Source: Oidiodendron maius Zn
Lineage: Eukaryota; Ascomycota; Leotiomycetes; Myxotrichaceae
DNA: 64,000 nt
Reading direction: 5' to 3'
Assembly (NCBI GenBank): GCA_000827325.1
Contig: KN832874.1
Coordinates: 900,067 to 964,066 of the forward strand
Positions 44,367 through 55,985 of the stretch are shown piece by piece. Made by a program: the position numbers and the translations under genes. Below the pieces are notes generated by a model, which was not told the DNA's origin, made no database searches, and saw only the letters and a list, made by a program, of their open reading frames with translations. How positions within the stretch are numbered: the first letter of the stretch is position 1; every line of letters begins with the position of its first letter.

Positions 44367-45818
44367 TTAGATTGCTGATAGTATCTCACCCGGTTCATAA
44401 CCCCAGGCGCGCTCAAGGTCTTTGAGTCTCCAAATTGCACCCCATCCAGTTGTTTTCTCGATAGACTTAACAAGTTTTGCAATGATAATATGTTCACTTC
44501 GATGGCTGAGAATCTTTCCGGCGACGTAAAGAGGCTGAATGGCATTTATTCGACTCCCACTATGCGGATTGGTAATAGAAATTCCACAGACCCTTCTCGC
44601 GTGCCAAACTGCTGAGAAGTGGGGTGTTAAGGGCTGTAATTCTTGATTTGCGGGTATGATCTCTAGCATCATAATGCAAGCTGTATGATAAAGCTGGTTG
44701 CCTGAGATCGCTGCCCAGTGGGCAAAAAATATCTCTGGGAATCTTTGTTCTGTATTGCTTCCTATGGTCTTGATTGGCAACATCATTGAGGGACGATGTT
44801 CCATCCAAAATTGCAGTTCATCCCAAAGTCGAATCCATTGCTCACCAAAAGGTCGTTCGTCCGATTGATCTATTTGACCTCGTTCTAGAGACATTGTCCT
44901 CCTACAGACGAGATCACAGACCTTCGCGCAGAGGTATACTGCCCAATTCGCATGCATATCGGGTGTTGACGTGCTTTTCTGCAAAAATGAATACTTAATC
45001 CCATCCTCTATATTGTCCTTAGAACTTGAATCGCCGGCAGCTATGCTAACCCACTTCTCAATGGGGAGAACTGGGGATTCCGCTCCATTGGCTAAAATCA
45101 CTCCACAGAGATCCATACGAGCATAACACCAGAAGACAGCTTGGAGAAGCCCTCCCGAAAATCCATTTACGCCGAATGAATCGAATAAAGCGGCGCAGCC
45201 TTCAACATGACGTCTCCAGTTTTTCGGGCTTACCGACATTAGTTCAAGGCAGGCGAGGATGCAAACAGTGACAAGAACATTTGGGTCCTTCGCTTGGAGT
45301 ATAGGGGCTAGTAGTCGAATTGAGACTTGGTAGAGCTCAAGGCTATCACGCGACTCAAGTCCAGCCTTCCTTTCCGTTTGCCGTGCTGAGAATGCAAGAA
45401 CTGCGTATAACAGAGCTGGTGAAGTCTGTGCTATAATAGGCACCTGAATCCCAAAATGACGAGCTTCATCAAATTTGTCAAGGTAAGGAGCACACTCTGT
45501 AATCCAGTTGCGCAAGTAGCCGAGAAGCTTCTTTTTGGATATAGAAACTCTGCTGAAGTCCAGACTATGCTTCAGACGAGTAGCAGGGACGCTGTTTATG
45601 GGCTCCGATGGTTCTGGCGATGGGTTTCTACTGGGAGCAAGACTCGTAATCCCTGTAAACAGGACGGATCGTAATTCTTCTTGGAGTTCGAGAAACCTTG
45701 GATTCACCGCATAGTCGTCCAAACTCGAGAGCGTTTCGGGCGACAGAAATGACTCTTCTTCCATGAATGGACTTGGACCTTCCAATGCCATTGCTGTTTC
45801 GCCTTGAACTCGGTCCAT
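44367..45818 (-). CDS. Fungal-specific transcription-factor domain protein lacking a zinc finger
   Basis: A single uninterrupted frame gives 483 residues. The order LLGYLRNWITECAPYLDKFD, ALLYAVLAFSARQTER, LVTVCILACLELMSVSPKNWRRHVEGCAALFDSFG and AVFWCYARMDLCGVILA is the PF11951-type (fungal_trans_2) regulatory domain. No Zn2Cys6 cluster is found in the 250 bp upstream on either reading, and the protein begins with an ordinary acidic N-terminus. It may be a naturally fingerless co-regulator or a regulator that lost its first exon. It is convergent with the Zn2Cys6 regulator ending at 44220, 146 bp away. Confidence 0.85.
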   Translation of the reverse strand: MDRVQGETAMALEGPSPFMEEESFLSPETLSSLDDYAVNPRFLELQEELRSVLFTGITSLAPSRNPSPEPSEPINSVPATRLKHSLDFSRVSISKKKLLGYLRNWITECAPYLDKFDEARHFGIQVPIIAQTSPALLYAVLAFSARQTERKAGLESRDSLELYQVSIRLLAPILQAKDPNVLVTVCILACLELMSVSPKNWRRHVEGCAALFDSFGVNGFSGGLLQAVFWCYARMDLCGVILANGAESPVLPIEKWVSIAAGDSSSKDNIEDGIKYSFLQKSTSTPDMHANWAVYLCAKVCDLVCRRTMSLERGQIDQSDERPFGEQWIRLWDELQFWMEHRPSMMLPIKTIGSNTEQRFPEIFFAHWAAISGNQLYHTACIMMLEIIPANQELQPLTPHFSAVWHARRVCGISITNPHSGSRINAIQPLYVAGKILSHRSEHIIIAKLVKSIEKTTGWGAIWRLKDLERAWGYEPGEILSAI

Positions 45819-46426
45819 ACAAGAGGCTGTTGATGCAGAGCTATAAGATGGTCGTATCCTGTGGCGGTCATCTTACTTCAATGGCAACACAGGCCAAGCC
45901 AGTCCACATTATTCTCCAGCAGTGTAAATGGATATTGGCCAAGGATATGTGGCATGCTGATGCATCTCTATCTATGAATGTGTAGATAGAGAGAGTGATT
46001 CTCGATTGCTGGAGAACTCTATTGTGCGGAAGGGATTTTTCGCCATGAAGGTTCCATCGTCTGTTTGATTACGATGTAAAAAGCCCGCTAATAGCCCACA
46101 CCACGCTAAACCCATTTAGGCACAAGACGAGGACATGTATAAGGATCTTGCTTTTAATAAATATTTGCAGCATTTATGATTCCTAGCAACCATAATTTTT
46201 ATATTCAGCTGGTCAATTTGAGTTTCTCAATGACTATCCACGTCGCAAAGTTCTTTGTCCCCAATCTAGAGCCGACAAAGCACATGATATGAAGAGCTAC
46301 AATTTCCTAATGCGCTGATATGAAGTGTTAATACAGTACTTATTTAAGGCGCTAAAAGGATCCGGATTAATTTCCAGACATACATGCTCCAGTAAAACAG
46401 GTCCAACATTCGCACAGCGTTGATAT
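45819..46426. other. Intergenic, no supported gene
   Basis: Promoter of the fingerless regulator and 3' flank of the sugar porter. Only short domainless frames. Confidence 0.45.
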
Positions 46427-48366
46427 CTAAGATTTCTCAACATGGCTATCGTCCCCCTGAATCTCCATCTTTGCAGAATCTAGACTCCCGTTTCCTTCCA
46501 CAACGTCACGGCCGCGTCTTTGCAATAATGCTATAAGACCGACATCTCGCTGTGCCTCCATTAGCAGTTCTGCATCTCGTGCTCCAGTATGACTCTTGAA
46601 CACCCTGTCCATCTCCTCAAGTGTCGCGTTCTTGGTTTCTGGAAGGAAAAAGTATATCCAGAAGATTCCGATAAAAAGAAAGACCGAGAAGAAGATGTAA
46701 GTTCCCCAAGCCCAAGCTGAAAGCATCGGGGGAGTGAAGAATGCAATCGCGAAATTGTTGACCCAGTTGCTAGACGCCCCGATGGAAGCACCCTTTGCAC
46801 GAATAGACAGGGGGAAGATCTCAGATATCAGCGTCCAGGACACTGGACCCCACGTTGCGCCAAATCCCGCAATATAGACCCAAATAAGCGCTATAAATTT
46901 CGTTAGAAAGGTTCATAAGAGTCCGGCGAGCATCCAAACTTACCAACAGCTACCCAACCAGCAGCTGAATGGTCGGGCCAGTCGTGACGAAACTTGGCAA
47001 CAATAATGCCGACGATGACCATACTAAGGAACATGACCACAGAGCCGACCAGAAGCATGGGCTTCCGACCAACCTTGTCGATAATTAACTGAAGACGTCA
47101 GTAACAGTGTGCAATGAGAAGAGTTCATTGATATACCATTGCCGGAACTGTGCTGACAATGAACACTACTCCTGTGACTCCAGTCGCGAGGAGGGAGGTA
47201 GTGCCTCCAGTTAAACCAAGGCTGACAAAGATATTAGAGGCGTAGTATATGACTGCAGCGGAGTCAATAAAGGGAAACGCTTCTGCTATATTCGGCCGAC
47301 TTACTTGCATCAATTCCACTCCACTGCTGGAAGAACATGATCAACCATGCGGTGCATACTCGCTTCAAGTTGTCCTTGGTCCTGAAGCAATTTGCATACT
47401 GGGCCACCTGGTGCATGAAAACGCTCTTTTTCTCCCTTTCTGCTAGGGCAGGATACGCGGCCGCAAAAGCACGCTCCTCGAAGACCGCCTCAGCTTTAAT
47501 CTCCAGATACTCTATCTGCACCTGCAAGTCGTCCACCGGTAACTTTCTCATCCATGCTAGTGTTGATTTGGCCTCCTCGTCTCTGCCCACCTGGACAAGC
47601 CAGCGTGGGGAAAACGGCATGAACCATATACCGCATGCGAGTAGTACCGCTGGGATGCCTTGTATAATGGAGGGTAAGCGCCAGGCAATGTTAGACTGCG
47701 TGGCACCGGTGCCTCCGATGTAGTTGCTTCCATATCCAACCCAGAAAGAAGACATGATGCCGAGAATAGTGGCAAATTGGTAGAAGGAGACAAGAAGGCC
47801 ACGCATTTCCGGTGCAGAGAGCTCAGCGTTATATAAAGGCCCCACGCCACTAAACAGTCCTACACCAAGACCAGTGAAGAATCTCCCTGCATAAAGCAGT
47901 CCTGGACTGCCCGCGTGAGCACCAATATAGAGATAGCTGCCCAGTATCACCCATAGACAGGCGAAAAACATGGTGTACTTTCGAGAGAAAATTTCTCCCA
48001 GGATACCAGCGGATAGGGACCCGAGAATACCACCGAGCTGTAGCACAGAAGTAAGCCAACCCGTGGCACTAGATGATTGAACGACAGACGGGAAGTTCCC
48101 AGTGAAACGCGTCATAACCAAAGACTGCCCGAGAACGCCCTGCTGGTAGCCATATTCTAAACCGCCGAATCTCCACTCCTGTTAGAACATTAAGTAAGGC
48201 GAAGGTGTGAAACTTACGATGCGAAGAAGGCAATAAGAAGGACCTTGGGATTCCTCCGTACCGACTGCCATATCGATTTTTTCGCGACTTGGCTGTACTG
48301 TACGGGGTGTGCCAGCCCTCCGCCGGCAATTGTGGCCTCCACATCAGACCGCGGTAGATCTGCCAT
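46427..48366 (-). CDS. MFS sugar porter, with one apparent frameshift
   Basis: Five exons are inferred (48366-48218, 48171-47305, 47252-47137, 47088-46944, 46890-46427). Sugar-porter landmarks are FGGLEYGYQQGVLGQS (helix 1), EIFSRKYTM, YAGRFFTGLGVGLFSGVGPLYNAE (PESPR-region helices), IMFFQQWSGIDA-IIYYAS across intron 2, DKVGRKPML and PETKNATLEEMDRVF. GQS and the next conserved segment LVMTRF are in different frames. The break falls in a TTTT run at 48120-48123 where three T would keep frame, and all other exon phases fit once one base is discounted. It is either a sequence error or an inactivating change. Transport of a hexose, pentose or quinate-like polyol is expected. Confidence 0.78.
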
Positions 48367-49049
48367 ACTCTGGCTTGCTAGAGAAGTGACGGTTTTCAGC
48401 AAACTAAGACGCAAAATGCGCGCGCAGTAGACAGCGATTGTAGACTAGAGTAGACAAAATTGAATATCGAGTTGACTGCAGTATGTCCATCAGCGGAGAA
48501 AGGACTACACCAAGGCACCACGTACTTATAATGTAAAATGCAATTTGCGGGGTGCACTGTCGGGGATGCTGAAAATCTGGGGTTTTCTTGCAATCGACCC
48601 AGAGAGGTAACCATAGCCTCTGTGCGTCCCAGGTTGGAATGGTCGATGTGTAAGCCTACCGGCAGTTTGGTTGGATACAGCATTGTTTTCTCAGTGGGCC
48701 CTGACGAGATCTTTGCGGATAGGCCTCTATACGCAGGGGTCCCGCAGCCACATCTTCGAAGTTTTCTCCGAAGATCCAAAGATCTCGCCGGATTCGGTAA
48801 ACGTAGCCTCCCGGCCTGCCTATTTAAGCCAAGTGTTTGCCGCTCTCCCAAAGATGGGGTTCGTGGCACACGACAGGGCGCTTTTTATTTTGCGGATCAT
48901 TTGGCATTGAGGGCATGATGACTATATCTTTGACAGCTGACACCGTCGGTCTCTACTCTTTACAAAGTGGGCTATCCATGCCACTGGTGCCGTACCTGTT
49001 CGACTCGACGTTCCCCGCCATCCCCCGGCCCCAATTTCCGCATGGCAAG
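48367..49049. promoter_or_regulatory. Divergent promoter of sugar porter and Zn2Cys6 regulator
   Basis: 683 bp between opposite starts. Contains CGG/CCG-rich words, for example GCCGGATTCGG near 48787. No strict palindrome was found. The open frame that runs upstream of the regulator from 48837 is in frame with it, but its internal ATGs lack protein-family support. Confidence 0.4.
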
Positions 49050-50999
49050 ATGCCCCCTGATAGAGCCGCCACCCGCGCCGCAGCAGCGGGCAAGCAACGA
49101 GTCCGCACTGGCTGTCTGACATGTCGTAAACGGCGAAGAAAATGTAGGGTTCAGCTAGCATAATATGAGAATCGTGCATAACTTTTATTAGGTGATGAGC
49201 GCAAGCCTCGCTGTGAGAATTGTGAAGCTAAAGGCTTTACTTGCGAATATCGGATCGACCTTGAGTTCGTCCAGTCTTCCAATGCAGCATCTCTGACGTC
49301 CAATGGGATGTCTCAAATAGCCGTTCAGTCATACTCCTCTATAAAAGTGAGCCTTTTCCCGGACGCTTTGGCGTTCCATATCTTGGATAGCGAGGTTACT
49401 TATCAGCGTAGTTCATTATCAATGAGACTGCTAATGCTTCGACGTCGAGGCATCACATCGCAACGTCTGAAGTACGACATGATGACAATCCTCTTGGCAA
49501 TTTGGCAGCAGCCTCCAGTTTCAACTATAGTCCCAGCTCCATACAAAGAACCAATCAAGTTTCACCTTTAGGGTTCTCATCACGCCCAATTCAGAATATG
49601 ACGTACCCACGAACTACGTCTGAAATAACATTACTCGATTCTATGAATGGTTCGACTAATGCACTGAGAAATGTGATCAGAAGAAAGTCGACGCTTGAGC
49701 ACACAAGAGTAGCGGAAAGCTTGGTATCCAATAATTATCCTCCTGTGGAGCAAGAGGCAAGTATAATATGCCATGAAACCAGCTTGTTGCGCCACTATCG
49801 GTACAAGGTAGCACCATGGATTGATATTGGAGATCCCGCATCGCCCTTTGGCACCAAAGTGTTGCTTGAAGCAAAGGGGTATCAACCTCTCTTTGAAGCT
49901 ATCCTGGCACTTGCAGCTTGCCATCGGTCTCTTATATTTCCACGGAGTAGTAACTTCCTGGAGAATACGCCAATCCCTGGACAAGAATCGGAAGAGGAGC
50001 CACCAGCGAATAAACATGACGTGGATCGTGTCAGAAGTGTGCTGTTAATGTTAAGGGACTTTTTCCCTTCGTCTCCTAGACTTTGGAGGGATCTGCTCTC
50101 GCACCACCTGCGCTCCTCAGGAGATTTTCTTGGTAATATAAATTTGAAAACACATCTAGGTGCTCCACTCCTTTGGCTGTATTTCAGAATTGGTGAGTCT
50201 GTTCTAATGTGATTCCTACCGAGACTAATTTGCACCGCCAGACCTAGCAGCCTCAATCATCAGGTCCCAAGCTCCGCTCTTACCTTTTCTCTCATTTCTC
50301 CGTCACGATGGCTCCTTGATAAGCGAGTATCAGCCACTCTCGCATTTAAAATCGCCTAAGCAAGCGTTCCAGCATGCTCTACTCCTTTTAGCTACCAGTT
50401 TATCTTTGATCTTCGGCATGACCGAGTCATCTGACTCCCATAATGAAGGACTAAATGAGACAACATTCTCGTCAATGCAAAATTTAGCTTCAACAGGATG
50501 GACAGCAATATGGAATAACTGTATAGAGTGGTATAGTGACCAACCAGTAGAACTACAACCGATTGTCGACGTTAGAGGCATGGAGGTGGATGAAGTTGAT
50601 ATGCAGAGTGCCTCTTCCTTCCCCATACTTATATATACGACGCCACTTGCTCTGGTTGCCAACGCAATTTATCATATCACATCTCTGCTGCTGCTTAAAC
50701 ACAGGCCACGGCTTCTAAGGGCAATTCCTGGATCAAGGTCCTTCTTGTCGCCTATGTGGCATATGCATTCTATTGCAGGAATTGCCATAGCGGATGACTC
50801 GCCCGAGCAATGGGATCCTATCTTAGTTGCAGGGCTACTTTTAGTGGCTAGAGACCTAACCCATGAAGCTCAACAGGAAACTGTATTGGAAAGACTGGGA
50901 ATAATTAGAGCAAGCACCGGGATGAACTTAACCGACGAGATCGAAACTCTTCGGAACAGCTGGAGCATTGCAAGTTATCACGACGAGATGATTACTTGA
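49050..50999 (+). CDS. Zn2Cys6 transcription factor
   Basis: Four exons (49050-49143, 49192-49346, 49412-50192, 50242-50999; introns 48, 65 and 49 nt) give 595 residues. The zinc cluster is Cys 22, 25 and 32 before intron 1 (GCLTCRKRRRKC) and Cys 39, 42 and 49 after it (DERKPRCENCEAKGFTC). The middle region includes LLRHYRYKVAPWIDIGDP and FEAILALAACHRSL, typical of the ARCA-like/fungal_trans_2 group, and WRDLLSHHLRSSG. ATG 49050 is chosen as the last upstream Met before the cluster; in-frame Mets up to 48837 are alternatives. It stands between the two sugar porters and near GH39, so it is a candidate regulator of that group. Confidence 0.88.
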
Positions 51000-51635
51000 G
51001 CATAATACTAATGCTAGGTGCCAAGTAATACGCCAATCGCCTTTGTCAATAGGGGGCAACCTATGTTGCAACACACCAATGGAGCAAACTTAGATACATT
51101 ACCTAGTCCGCAGATAGAAGCCTCAATTGTGCGCGACGCGCAACCATTTGAAGGACAATTAGCACACCCCGAAAACATATGCGTAGGCTAATTCACACGC
51201 AGAAGACGCCCTAAGGCACATGAATGAATCCGAAGGGGGATGCCTATTATCAATACGAAGATGTCTCGCATATATCATCTGGGAAGCGTTGCGCCGACTT
51301 CCACGAGTGTGTGATTTAACGGACACTTATATTTTAGAAGAAAATATAAATGGATAGAATAATGAAGGTTAAAATATATTTTTCTCTGTCCAGTTTCTTC
51401 CGCGCTTGCATATCCAACAGGTGTGACACAGTTAGATGTCCTCGACTGAGGAAAGCGGGCAGAGTAGAAGAATATTTGAGTTCTCGCGAGTCACCTGATA
51501 ATTATGATTCTGCCTTATGGGATGACAGCCTATCCTTTTAATTTTAATACTAAGTAAACTTGGTAATATGGCTTATGACCTTCAACCGGGGCTAGTGTAG
51601 TCAGCCCCGATCGCGATTATTGTATTTTGTATACA
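51000..51635. other. Convergent 3' intergenic
   Basis: 636 bp between the regulator and porter stops. A 63-codon frame at 51350-51541 has no recognisable features. Confidence 0.45.
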
Positions 51636-53221
51636 CTACTCATCCATTCGCTCTTGATGCGTTATGCTTTGAGCCACAAAAACCTTCCCGTCGGCGGCAA
51701 TTCTCTCTGCGTCTGCATCAACATGTGAAGATGGAGTCCAGTGTGTACCCGGAACAAACAGTGGTGAGTTATAGAACAGTTCATCCATGTCCTCCAAATT
51801 TAGCCCTTTCGTCTCAGGGAGGAAGGCCCAGAAGAAAAGGGCATTAGTAATGTTAGTAATAATAAAGATGAGATAATAGCGCCAACCGATGGCCGTGATA
51901 GCAATGGGCGTAACCTGGCCTACCATGGTGTTGAAGGCGAAGGACGTCATGGCACCGACAGCGACGCCCTTGGAACGCATGGCCGTCCCAAAGAACTCCA
52001 CGGGTAATGCCCAGGAGAGTGGTCCGCTAGTGACGAAGAAGATGAAACTGAATAGCCATGTCATTACGACGAAAGTCCAGTGTGCGGCTGTGCTTGTGGA
52101 AGTAGCTGGAAAGACTTTGATGAGAGCGCAGTTGACTGCGAACGTAACTGCCATGAGGACATTTCCACCTATTTGTAATGGTCGTCTTCCGATCGTATCA
52201 ATAATCATGATGCACACTGAAGTGCCGAGAAAGGATATGATAGCGTTGACTCCTGTCAATAGCAGTGTTGTAACTGTCGGAATACCAATCTGGGCAAATA
52301 TCTGTGGCGAGAAATATCGGATAGCACTCACCCCGGTCATCTGAGTACTTGCTTGTGTAGCCATAACCAAAAGTGTGCGACGAATATTAGGCCAGTCTCT
52401 GAAGAGGTCGAAATATGTCTTTCGCTTGTGAGTGTGCTCTTCTAGGATCTGCGCCTCGATGAGATTATACTCAGCAATAACATAAGGATCGTGAATGTCT
52501 CCGTGGGCATGTAACTGTGCAAGGTTTGCTAGTCCCTTTTCCCACTGATCGCGATCACAGAGCCACCTGGGACTTTCGGGGATCATATACACGAAGGCTG
52601 CGAGGAAAAGTGCGGGGACAATCTGTATACCTAGCGGCACTCTCCATTCTGCAGAATTGCTCTTCTTGTCCCATGCAGCGTAACATCCATAGCTGATCCA
52701 AGTGGCAAATATCTGACCGACTGCATCAAAAAGCTGCTGGAGGCTTGTAACCCTCCCCCGAATACGTCGGTGGCTGATTTCGGCTTGATATATGGGCACA
52801 ACCATCTGGTCATATTCGCCTCAGCATTCTCCTTGACTCGAAATTATCCAGGGTAATAGCCACCAACCGTCAAAAGACCAACGCCAATACCGGCAATTAA
52901 TCTACCTAAGTAGAGCATAGAGATGACTACGCCAGCTGTTTGAATAATGCCTCCTATTATGAAGATGCCGCAGGCTAAGAGGATCGTTCCTCGACGACCT
53001 AAGCGATCTGCAAAACCAGCTGCGAATGCACCCACGAAACATCCACCAGTGAAGAGCGCCACCACTGTACCGCTGCGTGCATTGCCATCAGTGTGTAGGA
53101 ATTTAGCTTTGAACGATTTTGATGCAACTGCTTCTGCAATTACACCCAGGTCGTAACCAAACAGTAACGACCCTAGGGACGCAAAGCAGCCGATGAGAAA
53201 TTGATAGATGCCAGGCTTCAT
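51636..53221 (-). CDS. MFS sugar porter
   Basis: Two exons (53221-52868, 52805-51636; intron 62 nt, donor GTTGGT) give 507 residues with 12 expected helices. Signatures in order are GSLLFGYDLGVIAE (helix 1), FADRLGRRGTILL (D-R-G-R-R motif A), LGRLIAGIGVGLLTMVVPIYQAEIS across the intron, VYMIPESPRWLCDR (PESPRxL), TQMTGVSAIRYFSP, IIDTIGRRPLQI and FLPETKGLNLEDMDELF. All sugar-porter motifs are intact. It imports a monosaccharide or short oligosaccharide. It is divergent from the GH39 gene and shares a promoter with two identical-type palindromes, which suggests that the liberated sugar is taken up by this carrier. Confidence 0.93.
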
Positions 53222-54287
53222 TGTATTACTAACAGCATAGATTATTCAGGTAGTACCAATGTTTAACAAGATTCGAGAAATTAAAAGCCTTTGAGGTACC
53301 ATGATTTATAAGGATAGAACCCTCCACTCTTGAGGATTCAACATGGACGAGCTAAGAGGGTGATTGCCAGAACTCAGTGATGACCAACCCCTCAGCATAA
53401 CACGCCGCTCTTACCCTGTCTCGCTTGTCTCACAGGGATTCATATATCTATTACTTGAAGACATTGTTTAAACAAAAGTGGGTTCATTGCATTTATAACG
53501 TACACTGCTGTCCTGTTCTCGGCAATGACATTGAATACGGCTCTGTTACATATGCCCCAGCTCAGAGCCGCAACGCGTTTGTAAATGAAAATAATCCACT
53601 GGATTATGGGCATTGACAATCTTAATGGCTATGAAATGGTGGGATTGTGAAAGCGACATGATCGACGTCTTCGCATCGCAGGATCGGAGCACCTCCGAGC
53701 GTATATCGGAGATGTTCCGAGGACTCGGTTATATTTATAGAAAGACAATTTTCCGAACCATACAGTACCTATAAGCCTAATTGATGCACACTATAATGTG
53801 GTTGCGGAGTGGTGGGAGTCGGGAGAGAAGACAGCGAGAGGGGTTCTGGTTAATTGGAAATATAAGCCGATGACCACCAATAGAGATCTTCGGTAGCTAC
53901 GATCGTAGTCATCAACGGAGTGGTCAATACACGTCAGGGTGCAGCAGTAGAGTAGTATCATGCCAAAAACGTATCATTCGTTCCTCGGAGGAAACATATT
54001 CCATTCCAGTTGCGGGGAACCGAAGGCTAGTGCCGATCAAGCTGTTTTCAGACATGAAGTCAGATGCGGATTTTGCTGCCCATCTAAAATTAAATTTTAT
54101 AATAGAAGGAAAAGTGGGTGGGGTTCATTGTGTGGGCAATCTGCCTATAAATCCTGTTAGAGAAACAACATATAGCCTTCATCTACATCCCTTTCTTGTC
54201 ATTTCTCCCATTTAAGAAACTTGTCTTCTGCTTTGCACATGGTAGCTCTCTTGTGCTAGGTACATCAATACCTGGTCATTGCCAAAG
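53222..54287. promoter_or_regulatory. Shared promoter of sugar porter and GH39 enzyme
   Basis: 1066 bp between opposite starts. Besides the paired palindromes (separate entry), several words fit the CreA consensus SYGGRG (GCGGAG near 53807, GCGGGG near 54013, GTGGGG near 54118), so carbon repression is possible. Short frames here lack domains. Confidence 0.5.
53684..53720. promoter_or_regulatory. Two tandem CGG-N7-CCG palindromes (candidate Zn2Cys6 operator)
   Basis: TCGGAGCACCTCCGA (53684-53698) and TCGGAGATGTTCCGA (53706-53720) both fit TCGGA-N5-TCCGA. Their starts are 22 bp apart, about two helical turns, so two dimers could sit on one DNA face. They lie between a sugar porter and a GH39 gene, 463 bp and 568 bp from the two starts. 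Confidence 0.65.
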
Positions 54288-55985
54288 ATGATAATCTCCC
54301 ACTGTTACCTGTTGAGCATCTTGATGCACTCTGTCTCAGCAACCTCCGTGCGAGCATCTACGAAATCTGTAGCAATTAATGTCAACGCCCAAAATGTTAC
54401 GGCGCCTTTCACTCATATTGCCAGGTTTTTTGGTGCCGACGAACCCAATTACGCGTACTTTCCGCAGGGGAAGTCTCTCCTTTCAGACTTAGGAAACCTT
54501 GGCCCTGCTCAGACATACTTCAGAACACATAACCTCTTAACCACTGGTGATGGTATTCCGGGTCTGAAGTGGGGTAGCACAAATGCTTACACCGAGGACG
54601 AGAATGGCAATCCTGTCTACAACTTCACTATCATCGACCGTATCTTTGAGTCTTATATTGAGAACAATGTAAAGCCGTATGCTCAGATTGGTTTCATGCC
54701 CGAGGCTCTTTCAACACATCCTCACCCCTACTCGTTCAATTTCACACCATCATCGCCATACAATAATATCTACACTGGGTGGTCATACCCTCCAACTAGT
54801 TACCAAAAATGGGCAGAGCTCGTTTATCAATGGGTGACGCACTGCGTAGAGAAGTACGGCACGGAGGAAGTTAATTCATGGTACTGGGAGGTTTGGAACG
54901 AGCCCAACATACCGTACTGGAACGGAACTACGCAAGAATTCTATATGCTTTATGATTATGCCATTGCTTCTGTGAAACGGGCGCTCCCAAGCGCAAGAAT
55001 TGGAGGATTCGAGGTCGCTGGTGGCCCAGCAGGTACATACCTAGGGGACTTCCTCAATCATGTCCTGAACGAGAATAGCTACGCGACGGGGAAGAAAGGC
55101 TCACCTCTGGATTTCGTATCCTTCCATGCAAAGGGAGCTCCCAACTTTATCAACACAACTGATGGAAATGGTTACGTACAGATGGGCATAGCTGCGCAGC
55201 TCCAAAATATCGACGATGCATTCTCAGTAATAGCTTCATATCCCCAGATACGGGACAAGCCCATAATTATCAGTGAATGCGACCCAGATGGATGCGCTGC
55301 ATGTATCACGCCGCAATACGGATACCGCAATGGTCTTCTCTACCCGTCATTCACTGCCGCCTCTTTCGTAAGGGCCCTTGACTTGTCTGTTAAACACGGA
55401 GTCAACGTACAGGGTGCGTTGACATGGGCTTTCGAATACGATAACTTCCCCTACTTCGATGGTTTCCGTGTCCTCTCCACCAACGAAATTGTCAAGCCGG
55501 TGCTTAATTTCCATCGCATGATCGGGAAGATGGGCGGCAACCGAGTGGAAGCTATCAGTTCCGGCCAAGTAGATCTCGGCACGGCCGTTACGTCTGGCAT
55601 TCGAGACGCTGCAGATGTTGGGGTCCTAAGTAGTCTCGATGGAGACCGCTTGAGCGTTTTTGTATGGCATTATCACGACAACGACCTACCCATGCCCGAC
55701 GCGGACATTAAGATAGAAATTAAGGGTCTTCCGTGGAATGGAGAGAGCGAGTTAGCTCATTACCGCGTGGATGATGACCACAGCAATTCATACGCTCTGT
55801 GGCTAAAGCAAGGCAGCCCAGAAAACCCGTCTCCTGAACAGTATGCAGCTCTTAAGGCTGCTGGAGATTTGGCAACCATGGGCGCCCCATCAAAAATTAG
55901 CATTACTGGTGGTAACGCCACTATTTCTTTCAAGCTACCCATCAGGGCTCTCTCCTTGCTTGTGATTGAGAAGATCTGTCAGTGA
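54288..55985 (+). CDS. Secreted GH39 beta-xylosidase-like glycosidase
   Basis: One exon, 565 residues from ATG 54288 (the open frame extends three codons upstream, without an ATG). A signal peptide (MIISHCYLLSILMHSVSA) is followed by a TIM-barrel. It has the acid/base Glu about 205 in YWEVWNEPNIPYW and the nucleophile Glu about 330 in PIIISECDPDGCAAC, both as in GH39. A beta-sandwich C-terminal domain follows (VFVWHYHDNDLP). Many NxS/NxT sites support secretion. Expected to release xylose or a related sugar from plant polysaccharide or glycoconjugates. The intronless structure contrasts with its neighbours. Shares a promoter with the sugar porter. Confidence 0.92.
   Translation: MIISHCYLLSILMHSVSATSVRASTKSVAINVNAQNVTAPFTHIARFFGADEPNYAYFPQGKSLLSDLGNLGPAQTYFRTHNLLTTGDGIPGLKWGSTNAYTEDENGNPVYNFTIIDRIFESYIENNVKPYAQIGFMPEALSTHPHPYSFNFTPSSPYNNIYTGWSYPPTSYQKWAELVYQWVTHCVEKYGTEEVNSWYWEVWNEPNIPYWNGTTQEFYMLYDYAIASVKRALPSARIGGFEVAGGPAGTYLGDFLNHVLNENSYATGKKGSPLDFVSFHAKGAPNFINTTDGNGYVQMGIAAQLQNIDDAFSVIASYPQIRDKPIIISECDPDGCAACITPQYGYRNGLLYPSFTAASFVRALDLSVKHGVNVQGALTWAFEYDNFPYFDGFRVLSTNEIVKPVLNFHRMIGKMGGNRVEAISSGQVDLGTAVTSGIRDAADVGVLSSLDGDRLSVFVWHYHDNDLPMPDADIKIEIKGLPWNGESELAHYRVDDDHSNSYALWLKQGSPENPSPEQYAALKAAGDLATMGAPSKISITGGNATISFKLPIRALSLLVIEKICQ

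Noticed and set aside
48538-48918. 126-codon plus-strand frame upstream of the Zn2Cys6 regulator at 49050
   Set aside because: Lies in a divergent promoter, overlaps other frames and shows no domain.
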